DNA of 64,000 nt from Mesodorylaimus sp. YZB2_4 (taxonomy: Eukaryota; Nematoda; Enoplea; Dorylaimida; Dorylaimidae). The first letter of the stretch is position 1; each line of letters starts with the position of its first letter. Of the stretch, positions 10,738 through 22,787 are shown in pieces. The stretch covers positions 186,001-250,000 of the forward strand of contig JASANH010001367.1 in assembly GCA_030248295.1 (NCBI GenBank), given 5' to 3'. The position numbers and the translations under genes were made by a program. The notes below the pieces were generated by a model that did not search any database, was not told the DNA's origin, and saw only the letters and a list, made by a program, of their open reading frames with translations.

Positions 10738-12499
10738 TCAGCAGACATGCATGCAGCTGTCGCCCAGTTTCTTGGCTTCCTGCTCCCACGACTGGCGCAA
10801 TTGGGAAACGATGCTTTGGTTCTTGTCTCCTTGCATTTCCCAAATAGCATTGGCGTGTGTGTACCACGAGCGAGCACTCTCAGCGTGTTGCGGCATCGAG
10901 TTGATAATGGCCGAGATGACGTAGAGGCGACCCAAGCGGTAGGCGTAGGCAGCCACGATGGACACGTACGAACCGTTCATGGGATGAGTGTTGCAATACT
11001 TGAGGACACCTTCGCCAGTGTCCAAAGCCATTTTGAGGTTGTGATGATTGACGGCCTCTGAATCATGGCTGAGCTAAGGGTACTGGGGGCAAGAATAACG
11101 CACTCACTGTTAGCCCTCCATTCGGCCATGACCAAGCTTCCATAGGCGACGAACGAGCGTTCGTTCAGTTGGGCCAACCTCAGATTGCCTGAACGGTGCC
11201 AGAAGTATCGAGCCTTCATCAGAACTGGCTCGCACACATTTACAATCTCCTGGGCTTCGGTCAAGTGGATGCGAGGTTTCATGGCCAGGCGGAACTGAAA
11301 CAAATACTGTAGTCTTGGATTGCGCTTGCTTAGGCTTACCTCCTCTTCCAGCGTCTTCATTTCAACCCCGGGATTGAGGCTTCGGGCGTAGGTTTTGGCA
11401 TCGTCCACATCGGTGGCATCCCAGCTGCACTTGCATGATTTCTGGCAGGTATACTTGGTCTCGACGGCCGGCATGCAGCAGATGAAGGGCGGGTAGGTGA
11501 CTTTCTTCCACAAACACGGTTCAGCGCACTGCGAACACTCCAGGGCCGCGGCGTGTTCTTCCAAACTGGCTTGACGCTCGTCACCGCAGACCACGCACGA
11601 ACAAGTGAAGTAGTAGCCGTGGTTCAAGGAAGCACGCCTTTGGCTTCGCAATGGGAAGAAGCTGTCGGTGGTGAAAGAGCTCGAGTAACCGTAGTTGATC
11701 GTGAGACGGTTGAATTTTTGAGCCGATTTTGTTATACTTATCCTTTCTTCAGCCGCCTCCTGCTCGGTTTTGGCCTCAGTTGGGAATTCGACGAACAGGC
11801 GAGCCCCTGAGAAACAGACGAAGAGATCGGGGCGACAGCTGTGGTTGAAACGGGATGTGTTCAGATAGAAGCCCAGGCCGAGGGATGCTTCGTGCCCTTT
11901 CTTTAGGCTCGGTGCTCCAGACACCGAGAAGCAGTTGATCAGGGCAACGCAGTACATGCGTGACACATTCTCGAACGTGTCCATAATTGGCGTCCCATTG
12001 AACAAGTCGCTAAACAGGGTCCACGCTGCCACCATCGTCGCATGTCGTTCCCGACTGTTTCCGATATCGCGACGATGCGACATCAGATCGGTCAAGCAGC
12101 GATCCTGGAAATGCCAAACTTCTGACCTATGAACATTGGCCATCAAATGATCCTGTACCCCTCGCCCTCAACACACACATCTCATACCAAAATGTTCTTC
12201 GGGAAGTTCTCAGCCAAGTGGACGACTCCTTGGTCGACTTGACGTCGAGTCAAGATACGAGCGAGCAGACGGACGAAGGAACTGATTTGAGCCTTCTTCT
12301 TGAGAGCTTCGCACTCGTATTTGTGATTGCTGTGGTCATTTTCTCGACACTGCTCGTTGCAGTAGACCAACGTGTTGCACCCACCCAAACACGGCGTCTG
12401 GGCGTCGGCGGCGAAGCAGAATGAACAACGGAGTTTCATGAGGTCTTGGTACAAGGCAGCCGCGTAGGGCATCTCGCTGAACAGCTCGATCAAACGCAT
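10738..12499 (-). CDS. SMYD-type SET/MYND protein (putative lysine methyltransferase)
   Basis: Four exons (12188-12499, 11340-12152, 11108-11294, 10738-11057) give 543 residues. A MYND zinc finger occupies about residues 24-63 (CSFCFA, CLGGCNTLVYCNEQC, HKYEC). The SET core follows: NHSCRPDLFVCF (NHS motif), LTINYGY, and post-SET cysteines CSCVVC. A cysteine-rich insert (CMPAVETKYTCQKSCKC) and a TPR-like helical C-terminus (EGVLKYCNTHP, WEMQGDKNQS) complete the SMYD pattern. These enzymes use S-adenosylmethionine to methylate lysines of histones or cytosolic proteins. Only about 23 residues precede the MYND finger, so the usual N-lobe of the split SET domain is short or lies in an exon I could not find. 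One 45-base intron (11295-11339) is open in frame. Head-to-head with the condensin gene. Confidence 0.87.
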
Positions 12500-12854
12500 T
12501 TTTATGATCCAATCTTCTGACGATGGTCACACACACCAAGAACTAAAACGAAGCGGCCACTCCGCACAATGTTCGAATGAAGACTAATGCATTTGCGCCC
12601 TTTTGAGGCTACATTTGTGTGCCAACTGTACACTCCCAGCAGTACTCAAGGTCACCACTTGAATTTGAAATTCCCGCAAAATTTGCAGCTGATGGTAGTT
12701 GTACCTGCGCAGCAGTGTGCGATTTTGCATTTTTGGCTGGTAAATGCCGCCAAACTGTCCAAAATATTACGATGAGTTTTAGGAATTTTGTCGCATTTAT
12801 CCCGTTCACGAATTATAGTTTTCTCAAAAAAATAACACCGGCTTCCGTTTTATC
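12500..12854. promoter_or_regulatory. Putative bidirectional promoter, SMYD gene / NCAPD2
   Basis: Only 355 bases separate the ATG of the minus-strand SMYD-type gene from the first likely ATG of the plus-strand condensin gene. Both promoters must overlap here unless an unseen SMYD 5' exon lies within. No specific factor site was recognised. Confidence 0.4.
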
Positions 12855-15800
12855 ATGGATGATGAAGAATTCACGCTTACTTATGGTAAGTTCTGTTTAA
12901 AATAAAACCAGTAGTAACGTAAGTACGTAGATAGCCATTTATGCGTTTAAGGCAAGTAGATAATACCTTTTATCAAGCCCCTCCATATTCAGATAAAGTT
13001 TGTCTCTGTCCTAATTTTCGACCTGCTGAGCTATAGGTAGGCAATGTAAAAATAGGCCTGTCCTCGCGAAATGCTTGTTCCGCTTTTAGGTACTTAGGCC
13101 CACCTCTGTACTGTAGCTATCTAGGCCTATAAAAGGGGCGAAAGGACTTTGTGTATCGGCCTACCCTAGGAGTTCTAAGGCGCTGCGCTGACCTAACCAA
13201 GAATTTTGGCTTTAGCGGATCGAGAAAAAATAGCTCAGTTACTTCAACGCTATCAAAATCTTTCGTCTGATGCTCCCCTATCGTCGGCTACGCGGTGTTT
13301 TTCAATTGAAACCACGTCACCGACTATTGTCTCGGATCTTTTTCAGTGAGTGCTTTTTGTTTTCTACATAATGGGTTGTATCCAGCCACCAACCGATCCG
13401 ACCTTAGGCCTTAATCACGATCTCGATCCTCATCCGGCCCAGGTCGTGATCGATCCGACCAATCCGCTTCAAGAAATTATTAAAGGGAAGGACGAGTTTA
13501 GTTGTACCTCGCCCTACCAACCTGCTCTGTTTCCTCGCTAATCGATCACTCTAAAAAGAACAGAATTAACCAACGCCTAAAGCGAGATTTCATACCAGTT
13601 TAGGAAGAAAAAGTGGCTTTTCGTTACAGTATGCCACACATTATCGCTTCCCAGCAGATAAACCGCTGAAAATTTTAATTGCTGATCGGATCGGCGGATC
13701 AGTTTAACCGTATCGATGAATCTGTCGATGTTGGGGCTGTAGGGTTTTGACCTTTTCATGGGCTCTTTATCGCATTGTTTTAAACTTAAAGTTTTTCTTT
13801 AGAGAGCTCGAAAACGTAGACGTTGATGATTTGACCAAAGAAGGCAGCGCTAAAAATTTCGCGAACTTTTTGATCGAGTTATCTGAACTGGTTCCATTGA
13901 TCGTGTTAGATAATATTAATCATTTGTTAATCCATTTAGATGGGGAAGTAAGCTCAGTCGTGTCCCACCTACAATGTGAGCTAATGAATCATTTTCTTTT
14001 CAGTGCTACACATTGCGCAATGCCGTCTTGACTGTGTTGGCTGAGTTGGTCGAACGTCATCTGAAAGGCGAACAACTGGATGACGACCAAAAGCAAACAC
14101 GCGATAAATTTTTGCATCACTTGGAAGTATGTATCACCTATACGTTTCTGGTTGACCTTTTGAGGGTGGGTTCGGGCTTTGGTCTGAAGTATGCCTCCAG
14201 GATCCATACTTCATTAGTAATCGGCAAGAGCGTGGGAAAAAACTGAGCGCAGGATTATGCATCGAGGTTTTTTACGCTTTCTGAGACTAAAATTGACTCC
14301 TTCTAGGAGCATCTTCACGACAAAAATGCATTTGTTCGGTCAAAGGCTTTGCAGCTGTGGGTCAAGTTGGCAGAATCTAAAACCTTACCGTTGTCTCGGT
14401 TAAGAACTTTATTGCCGTTGATTGTTGGTCGGCTAGTGGACAAGGCATCGACGGTTCGAAAGGCAGCTGTTCATTTCCTCACTGCCATTTTGAAGGGCAA
14501 TCCGTTTATGGCAGAGGTTCGTTCAGTGCTGCTAATGTTTGGCGTTGTGTTTGACTGAACCCTTTTATTTAGTTCAAATTGGACGATGTAAAAGCGAAAT
14601 ACGAAGCGGAGAATGCAAAGTTAGAAGAAATGCTAGCAGATAAATCTGGACAGCGAGGTTTGTCTCGACGCAATTTATTTATAAGTGATAAACTAAATGT
14701 AGGTACTTGTTTTTTAGCTATGGAAGACGATCGGCGGTTAGTATCACATGCAGATGCTTGTTGGACAAAAGTGGAAAGACGTTTAAAACCCCACCTAGAT
14801 AAGTGGTTGGATGAGAATTTTAATGAGGGCGAGTGCGCTGTCAATGCTGATCTCGATGGAACGACTCCTGTTGATCTGTAATATGTAGATGAGCAAACGT
14901 AGGAAAAGTCTTGTTCATACTTCTGCTTTTAGTGTATTAAGAACCATTTTCCAAATGTTATGCGATTCGAACTTCATGGAGGCCTGCTCTTTCGTTGTAA
15001 GCGCTCAGTTGCAATTTGGGAGCCATCGCGTATTTGCCGACTGGGAAGCCACATGCGATGAGTAAGTTCATTTCAGTACGTATTACCATTCTTTTTTGTC
15101 AGTTTATTGGACCCTTTTCTTCTAGCATCAGTGTGGACACCATGAGATCGTCGATGTTGGAATCGTTAAAAACAATTTATCTTGGTGAGAAGTAGCGGTT
15201 TTCTGCTCGAATGCACACTCGATCGTTGTCGTTTTAGAGCATAAAGTGGCGCTAGGAATTCTTACTGGCGATATAGGCGACGACGACATGAATGAATCGA
15301 TTGCTAGTGGCAGCGATGATTATGATTACTCGCAGTCATTGCAAACTCAAGTTGATCCCGCATTGCAGGAAAAGGAGAAAACCGCTATAGCACGCCAACG
15401 TCATCTTGTGAATTACTTGAAGGTGGGTGATAGGTGACGTAAGTCTTAAAATTTTGAATGCTTTCTAGCGTTCCGTTATAGAATGCTCATGCATTCGCTG
15501 AGCAACTATTGGCTGTTCTGCCGCAAGTTTCTTCGATGCTTCGTCAGCAACAGACGAGCGATGTTCTAGAAGCGGTCGACTTCGTGATCACCTGCCACGA
15601 ATTTGGTATTACTGGTTCGAAAGATGCATTCTGGGAATGTTGCCGTTTGATTTGGTCGAAAGAACAAGTCGTTAAAGATTCAGTCATTCGCGCATTCCAG
15701 CGTCTTTTCTTATCATCGAGCGGGGGCGACCAGAGGTAAGCTGCTATGTTTGATGTCAATCGTTCTTTGCATGAATTCTGTATGTTTCAGAGCCAAAGAC

Positions 15801-18567
15801 GCTGTTATTGCCAAGAGTATGATCTCACTTACTCTGCAAGCCGATTTGAGCCAGCTGACTTCGTTGGAGGAAATTGTAAGTTTTCTTTTCTGTTACATGC
15901 CAATAAGAGAAAACTCGCTTGATTTAGATCTGCGAATTAACGAAACGTCAATTGATTTCAAAAGCTGTCCGTCAAATTTTTTGGGAATATTTTTCCATGC
16001 GATATGCTGGAGGAAACACTTACGAAGAAAGTAAGGCGGCGTTGAAATTGATTGGAATGATGGCGAAGTAAGAGATAAGTTACTGCGTTGTGTGCAAAGT
16101 AGTGCATGTCCCCTTTACTTAGGGCTGAGAAATCGATTATTAGCGAAAATATCGATCTTTTGGTTGAATTTGGCTTGGGCGAACAAGCCTTAAAAGATTT
16201 TGAATTAGCGGCGGACGCTTGTTATGCATTGCAAAAGCTATCAATAATGCCGAAGGTAGTAACTGAACCTGCTTGTCATTGCTGGTTGATTCGATTTGTG
16301 AACAATGTTATGTCTGTCTAGGCCAAGGCAGAGGAAGCCCTCAAATTTCAGCCATATCGGTTGGCGGACGACCACAATCTATTTCGTCGGATTCACTCGT
16401 TAATCGTGGACGGATTTCTTTGCTTGGAGGATCCAATGTGGACGCCGATGACGGAGCGAGCGATGCATGTTTTGTTCTCTGTGGCGGATCATCCAAATGA
16501 GATGGCGGCTGAAATTTTAAAGGACGTTGTGGAGAAGTTCAAAACGGGAAAGGAATCAGGTATGGTACTAGTTCCTCGTCTGGATGGCCGGCCCGTGAGT
16601 GTATTGATTTTCTACGCGTAGGATCGGTGGATGGGCCGTTATTACGCTTATTGGTACTGATTGGGCAAATGGCGTTACAGGCATTCATTAACTTGGATGT
16701 CGCTGTGGTATGTACACTTCGCAGCACGCTATCTCGTTGCGTGCTGCGATGCTCGTCGCTGTTTATGCTCGTTTATGTTTTAGTGTCGAGAGCTGAAACG
16801 TCGTAATTTGCTAAACGAAGAAACGCGGATAAAGCTAGCGACCAATGCTCGGCGAGCGAGACAGGAATATTCGCCTTCGAAAACTCCACGTACTTTAAAT
16901 CACAAGAAACTACCAGTCAAGACGCCTCGTTCAAAGGTTTCTACAGTCGCTCCAACTGTGACTCCTACGGTTGATCTTAGAGATGACGAGCTGAGCGCAA
17001 TGGTGGGCGCAATGGCTGATGATCAAGAGTACGAATTCGTTAGTCGACTGTGCGAGGAGGAACTTCTCTCAGGTTGGTGAAACTTTTCTTTGACAATTTT
17101 GCTCATGTACTTAACGCTTGTGTATTCCGTTTAGATAAATCAGTCCTGGGACAATTGTCAAAGATTGTTTTGGCCGTGTGTCAGAACCCGTTGAAGTATC
17201 GAAACGAAAGTATCCAAACGGCTGCCTCTTTAGCTTTAAGCAAGCTAATGCTTGTCAGGTAAGCCGTAGATACAGTGTATTCAGTGGCTTATTCCTAAAG
17301 GACAATGCCATCTTTTTAGTTCGAAGTTTTCTGACGCCAATATGCAATTGTTTTTCACGCTTATGGACCGTAGTGAATCGGCCGCTGTTCGAGCAAATTT
17401 GGTAATTGCCGTTGGCGATTTATCGCATCGATTTCCGAATCAGGTTGAACCATGGACAGCAACCATTTATCAGCGGTACGTGTAACGCTGTATGTCTGTT
17501 CAGCGAATGAGAAGCAAAATATTTTAAATTCTGCTAGAAATCTCCGTAGAGGTCTTGGATGTAAAAAACTGCTTTTCCAGATTGCATGATCGAGATTTAA
17601 ATGTTCGGCTGAACTGTTTAATGATTCTCAATCATTTGATCCTAAACGATATGATCAAGCCAAAAGGTTTTGTCGCTGACATCGTCCTATGTACATTGGA
17701 TGGAAATAACCACGTAGCAAATCTGGCTAAAAAATTTTTCATCGAGTACGCCGAAAAAGTAAGAGCGCACAGTGCGATTATATTTTGCTTCCTAATTATT
17801 GTATTGTGGGTCGGTTTAGGGCAACGCTTTGTACAATGTATTACCCGATGTCATTGGGCGATTATCAGATCCGGAATCGAAAGTGGAATTCGATGATTTC
17901 AAAAGTATCTTGAAGTAAGTTTGATTGATGATGGTGTCTGCTGAATGCGCATTGGTGACTTGTTTCAGATTCCTGTTTTCGTTGATTCACAAGGAACGTC
18001 AGTACGAGAGCCTGATCGATAAACTATGCCATCGATTTGTCATCACCAAGTGAGTCTTGTCTTGTTTGCCTCCTAGGTTTAAGTCGTAAATTTCCTGATT
18101 TTTCTTTGCAGTTCGTTGGATCAATGGCGACGCATATCGTATTGCTTGACACTTCCGCCATACAATGAAAGATGTTTGAGAAAGTTGCAAGAGAACGTGA
18201 CCACCTATGCTATGAAACTCGGCGATGGTGAAATATACACGGATTTTATGACGATCTTAAATGCGGCCAGAAAAGCTTGCAAACAGGAATCGAAAGTAAG
18301 GATGCTTTGGTCACTAGTTTTTGGGTTAGTTGTTTTCACATCTTCATATCATAGGATCTGTTGGACGAGTTTGAGGAGAAGGTAATGACTCTGCATAAGA
18401 AATACGATGAAGGCGGCGGTCGGAACAACTACGACAGGGATGTGGACACCATTGTGCTCAAACGAGAACCCAAGACACCCAGGCGACGGCGATGTGTGAG
18501 TGATGCATCGGACTCTTTTGTCGGCTCTCCGCCTCGTTCGACTCGAGGACGAAAGAGCGATGAATAA
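12855..18567 (+). CDS. NCAPD2: Condensin complex subunit 1 (CAP-D2)
   Basis: HEAT-repeat subunit of condensin I, which compacts mitotic chromosomes. Model exons: 12855-12885, 13216-13345, 13803-13947, 14004-14126, 14307-14516, 14573-14877, 14933-15061, 15126-15184, 15238-15422, 15482-15735, 15791-15875, 15928-16067, 16123-16255, 16322-16559, 16622-16707, 16784-17072, 17135-17258, 17320-17475, 17581-17758, 17820-17914, 17969-18049, 18112-18295, 18355-18567; 1190 residues. Family landmarks in order: FANFLIELSELVPLI, DKNAFVRSKALQLW, VGRLVDKASTVRKAA, LIWSKEQVVKDSV, AASLALSKLMLV, the C-terminal Cnd1 core (NCLMILNHLILNDMIKPKG, AKKFFIEYAEKGNALYN, IGRLSDPESKVEFDDF), and a basic, serine-rich tail. Vertebrate CAP-D2 has about 280 more N-terminal residues; the first two exons here are uncertain and that segment was not found. 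Inside 14573-14877 a further in-frame intron is possible. Confidence 0.93.
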
Positions 18568-19047
18568 TCTGCGGTTTGGATCTTTGGAATGTGAGTACTG
18601 TGCTATATTCCCTACAATTCTTTGATTCGGCATTCTACTTTTTATTGAAGTTTGTTCGGGTTTCGTATTTTCTTCCGTTTTAAAGGACTGCACGTGCGAA
18701 TAATCAAGATGACATACTCCTATGCACAGTTTATGTTTTGGTGTAAGGAAAGAGAATACAGGTCAGCGGACATAACATTTTTACTAGAGCACATAGGATA
18801 ACCCGAATAACACCAGAGTGGAATAGATATACTAGTGGGGAGGAGGCGGCGAGTAGCGCGCAGTGAGACATGGCTGGTTAGCTGTACATACATACTGCAT
18901 CGATTAGGTCAGTAGAAAACGCTGTTCGTATTCCCAGAGATTCTCTAAGTGAGTGCACGGCTGCCGCATACAGTATCCTAGGTCATATATGCTCTTAGCT
19001 TGCACTCAGTACACTTTGGTCACCTGCTACATTGGCCATGGCTGAAT
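18568..19047. other. Convergent 3' intergenic region, NCAPD2 / ZP gene 1
   Basis: Lies between two facing stop codons and should hold both 3' untranslated regions. No coding signal or RNA gene was recognised. Confidence 0.4.
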
Positions 19048-21177
19048 TCAGTCGACGTAGTATTTGGCGCCGCGCCGCCTGAGACAAAGGAATAAAGCCA
19101 CGACTATAGAAGCTAAGAAGGACAGGAGAGTGACACCGAGCACCAGACCTATAAGCAGTGTAGGCACGCAGTAGACTTGATCGAGGGCAGTGTCCGTCGA
19201 AAGGGCTTGGCTCCTGGGGGCTGACAGTTCAAGGCTGGAGGTCAACTCATTGTCGAAGTCCTCGTAGGTGCTGAGAGGCGGCGCGCGGACATCCCATGTG
19301 CCAACGAAATTCACGTCGTGGGCTGCTCGGACACGGCGAAGGCGGAAGGGGAATGTAGACTCGAAGTCGAAACGAGCACTGGGTTGATTGGGATCGGATG
19401 GTCGAGAGATATCGGGGGTTGGGCGGGAACTGGGGGGACGGCCAGTCGGGTTTGTGCCCGTGGTTGTAATGGGAGAGGGTTGCTGTAAGTTTGTAGACGA
19501 TGGTTGGCTATTTGGTTGGATTGGGGGTCCTTGTGGTTGAGCCTGAGGCAGGGGCTGCAGTGGCCCTTGGTTCGAGACACTTGACGCTGCGGGCAGATTG
19601 AATGAGTTGATGACTGGTGCTGGCGAATTCGGGGTAGGGGCCGGTGGAGCTGGGGGCGACGGCGGAGCGATGCTAGATGGGGAGGTGGTGGATGTGGTAA
19701 TGTGGGACTGACTTTCCGTCTGCTGCCTGGTTGATGACCTGCTTGACAAAGTATGTATTGGACGCGAGGTGGTGAGAATGTGAGGCGTGGTTTGCAAGCG
19801 GGAAGTTTGAGGCGGTGAATGTGTGCGCGTGGTGGTGACGTGTCTTGACGAAAGCGTCGATGTAGATAATGGGCGCGTGGGGCGAGTGGATGGGCGTGGC
19901 GAGGATGACCTGACGGATTGGCCCGACGATAACGAAAGCAATGATCCAACGGCTTGAACTGGTCTACCAGCATCGACTAAGACGGGCAATGCACCAGCAA
20001 TTGTTGGTTTGGGCGGGGAGGCGCTGGGGGGCTGGGCGCTGGGCGAAGACTTGACCCGAGAAGTACCAGAGGGTGGTGTGCTTGCGGGTGGTGGTGTGCG
20101 TGGCGGGGTAGACGCTCTGCCTGCGGCCGATCCGATTAGCGGGGCTGGAGCAATGGTTGCTGAAGAGCCACCGCCGAGTCCACTGGGTTCAGAGCATTGT
20201 GGTCTGGGACAGTCTTCTCCAGGTTCTTTGATGGAGATGGAAATTTGGCATTGGAAAAAGAGGGCTGCTCTGTCAGCGAATTTGAAAATGTGTGCTTCTT
20301 TCCCTAGAGGACCAGCTTACATGGACTGGGTGCACATTCCTCTCACCACACCTCGGCTTACCTGCCATCAAGTCGGATATGTACTCCAGATTGTTCAGCA
20401 CGTACTTGTCCAAGGCGCATCCTTGTTCATTGACCACCTGTATCCTCGACGTAGAACCATCATCAACAAAACAGGAATGGACCAGCATGCAAAATATATC
20501 GATCGATTCCGTCTCGCATGTCCATTTGTGATAGACCTGTTGACCGATCACACCAAACTTGATCGGTTCTCCATTCGGCCCTCCATCCAGAATGTCGTAT
20601 CGGCACACAGGCATGGGAACATTCTGGGTCTGGAAGGCAGTCGTGATCTCGGATACTTCCACCTCCTGACTGACCGTTTTGTCGGCCTCCATGTAGAAGC
20701 ACTGGACACTGTAGGCTCTGTCCACCTTGGTCAAGAACTGAAAGAGGAGCAGTCACAGCCTGGGAAAAGTTTTCTCAAGGAGACGTGATCAGCCGTATGC
20801 TGTAGGATAGATGCAGACTGATCGAGCAAGCCCGTCATGAGTATTACCTGAGGATGGAACGTAATCACAACTGAGACACCAATAAAGATTCCTTTCGGAT
20901 TCAACGATCGCTGCCTGTCCACACCGCACGTGGCAAATGGTAAGGATATGCTGGCAACTTTCTTTCCACTCTGATCAGTCCTACATCCTGGCTCATTGTA
21001 TCGACCTTTCACGAAAACGTGCCCCTCGAAATTGTTGCGAGTGTTGAAATTGACCGTGATGGTGTTGGGTCCGCATTCTATTTCGGGATCGCCTTCAACT
21101 CCATTATCGATTGGGATGGCAGAAATGAGAGAACATTGCGCAAGAATGATTGCACACAAGCACTTAGTACTCAACAT
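19048..21177 (-). CDS. Cuticlin-like ZP-domain transmembrane protein 1
   Basis: Three exons (20848-21177, 20362-20737, 19048-20303) give 653 residues. A signal peptide (CLCAIILAQCSLISA) leads to the mature start IPIDNGVEG. The ZP domain follows the nematode CUT/CUTL pattern: ITVNFNTRNNFEGHVFVKG, CRTDQSG, FYMEADKTVS, TTAFQTQNVPMP, VYHKWTCETES, GCALDKYVLNNLEY, FFQCQISISIKEPG. A long proline/serine/threonine-rich linker of about 250 residues, likely O-glycosylated, separates it from a furin-like site (RLRRVR), the motif GTWDV, one transmembrane helix (LLIGLVLGVTLLSFLASIVVALFL) and a short basic tail. Such proteins are cleaved at the cell surface and polymerise in cuticle or apical matrix. It is the longest of the three paralogues here because of its linker. 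Function in a specific cuticle zone is not inferable. Confidence 0.93.
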
Positions 21178-21244
21178 TTCTGTACGTCAGCTCAGCCCTG
21201 AACGCTCGCAGGAACTTCTAAGGCAGGGAATTCATTTTACAACG

Positions 21245-21252
21245 CTTATATG
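21245..21252 (-). promoter_or_regulatory. Candidate TATA box of ZP gene 1
   Basis: On the minus strand this reads CATATAAG, about 68 bases upstream of the ATG at 21177. The other two ZP genes carry similar TTATA-containing octamers 115-123 bases upstream, which supports but does not prove the call. Confidence 0.4.
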
Positions 21253-22345
21253 TTGGTGGATAGACGACCCAGAAAAACGAAGATAAGTCAAGGGTCGAAC
21301 TACTGGGGCTGTTCCGAATATCTATGGCGCCCTTGTTTCCCACTCGTACCGTAAATGGAAATTTGCCGTTTCGCAACAACCCACACGTGTCACCCTAAAC
21401 TTGACATTCTTCTTCCCTTCTTCGACATTCCCCCCCCCCCCCCATTACTTTGATCGTATCGTTTAGAGGTCGGACAGGAGAAACTACCAACCTCCTTCGA
21501 GGTCCCCGCTCATGCACCGCCTGCTCCAAAAAAGGGTCTTCCCAGTCTCGCGTTTATTACATCTAAATGAGGTCATTATTTTTTCAAGGCTGCCAATCGG
21601 ACAGATTTACGTAAAATAGTGTTTTTCAATCATTGACAACACGATTTCGACGAAACAGTGCATAAAATGACAGGCACTCGTCTGCAGCTTTGCTTTCGGC
21701 CCATCTCTTTTGCTCCCCTCCACTGTACTCCTAACTTGCGCCCCTGCTTGCCTAGCTGATGCTGCTTATCCGAAAGCACCAGTGTAAGCGAGCGATTTCC
21801 GTTTTAGAACCAAGATACAGTCTCGCAATCAGTGCACAGATGCCCATGTGAGTGAGTGCTGAGTGAGTACTCCTAAGTCAACTGACCGATTGGAACAAGT
21901 TTGCTCCGAAATAAAGGATACAAACTGGAATAAGGTCACTTCTGAAATATTTTGATTCCAACCAAGTTCTTGGTGACATAAGCGTCACAAATCCGTTCTG
22001 CGTATCAAGGTTACCCGAAGAATTAGGTTCAGGTAGCGGCCAAGGGCGACGAGATGATGAATTCGACTACCGAAATGAACGAACTATTTGCTGATCGTGG
22101 ATGGCACGTCCAGCAGATATGTGATGTCAGTCACTTGTCACGCAGTTTTAAATGACCTACATTCCTCTGTTCGAAAAGATGGTTTGCATTTATGATTACA
22201 CGGTATCTGGAACTAACTAGGTAGTATGACATCATGGCGGTCCGTAGGTGTCTCAGATAATTGCCCTGATATGGAAGATGTATGCACACCTGCCATCCAC
22301 CTGGGTGGTTTTTCTAGGGTCAATGGCAATATTGAAAAGTTAGTC
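21253..22345. other. Upstream intergenic region of ZP gene 1
   Basis: No gene was recognised. A run of 14 C lies at 21430-21443. The rest shows no open frame with a family match. Confidence 0.35.
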
Positions 22346-22705
22346 TTAGGTTAACGAAGTCTTGATTTTGTGATAAGGAATCAGCAGTAACAGAGACGGG
22401 TCACGATAATAGAATTCCATGAAGCTAGTCAGCGCAACCACCGCCATGGTGACCAGAATAGCTGATCCCAAGAAAGTTAGCCATACAACATGATTGTTCA
22501 AAATTAGAGTATAAGCTTGCAAAGAATTGTAGGACTTGATTGACAAGGATGCAGTGTTTGGGAGCAGAATGAGGGAATGACTGTCACGTGGCAAACCTTG
22601 GGTATCGTGGGTAATGGTAAACATAGTCAAGCTTATTCGCAATCCTCGGAATATCCTGTGGTCAGTCACTGCCCACTTGCATCGTAACGATAACACGATC
22701 CGCAA
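22346..22705 (-). CDS. Possible membrane-protein exon, unrecognised
   Basis: An open frame of up to 119 codons. It begins with TTG, so an ATG further in or an upstream exon would be needed. It contains one strong hydrophobic helix (WLTFLGSAILVTMAVVALTSF) followed by FYYRDPSLLLLIPY and a short tail, as in a C-terminal transmembrane exon. No family is recognised and no splice partner was found before the transposable element at 22788. It may be a remnant or spurious. Confidence 0.2.
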   Translation of the reverse strand: MRIVLSLRCKWAVTDHRIFRGLRISLTMFTITHDTQGLPRDSHSLILLPNTASLSIKSYNSLQAYTLILNNHVVWLTFLGSAILVTMAVVALTSFMEFYYRDPSLLLLIPYHKIKTSLT

Positions 22706-22787
22706 ATGCCTTTCTATGACCGATTTGACTGATTTCTCGTTCGATTCTTCGTTCTATGACTGATTTGGGTCACGCGCCACGCCAAGA

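Noticed and set aside
13350-13541. Open frame considered as a missing CAP-D2 N-terminal exon
   Set aside because: It meets stops when joined in the required phase and shows no CAP-D2 resemblance.
14978-15010. Possible 12-base intron with GTAAGC...CAG in CAP-D2
   Set aside because: Too short to be spliced; the sequence reads through in frame.
19311-19973. 220-codon minus-strand frame overlapping ZP gene 1
   Set aside because: It is a shifted reading of the Pro/Ser/Thr-rich linker; the other frame carries the furin site and transmembrane helix.
20009-20788. 259-codon plus-strand frame
   Set aside because: Antisense shadow of the ZP domain exons of ZP gene 1.
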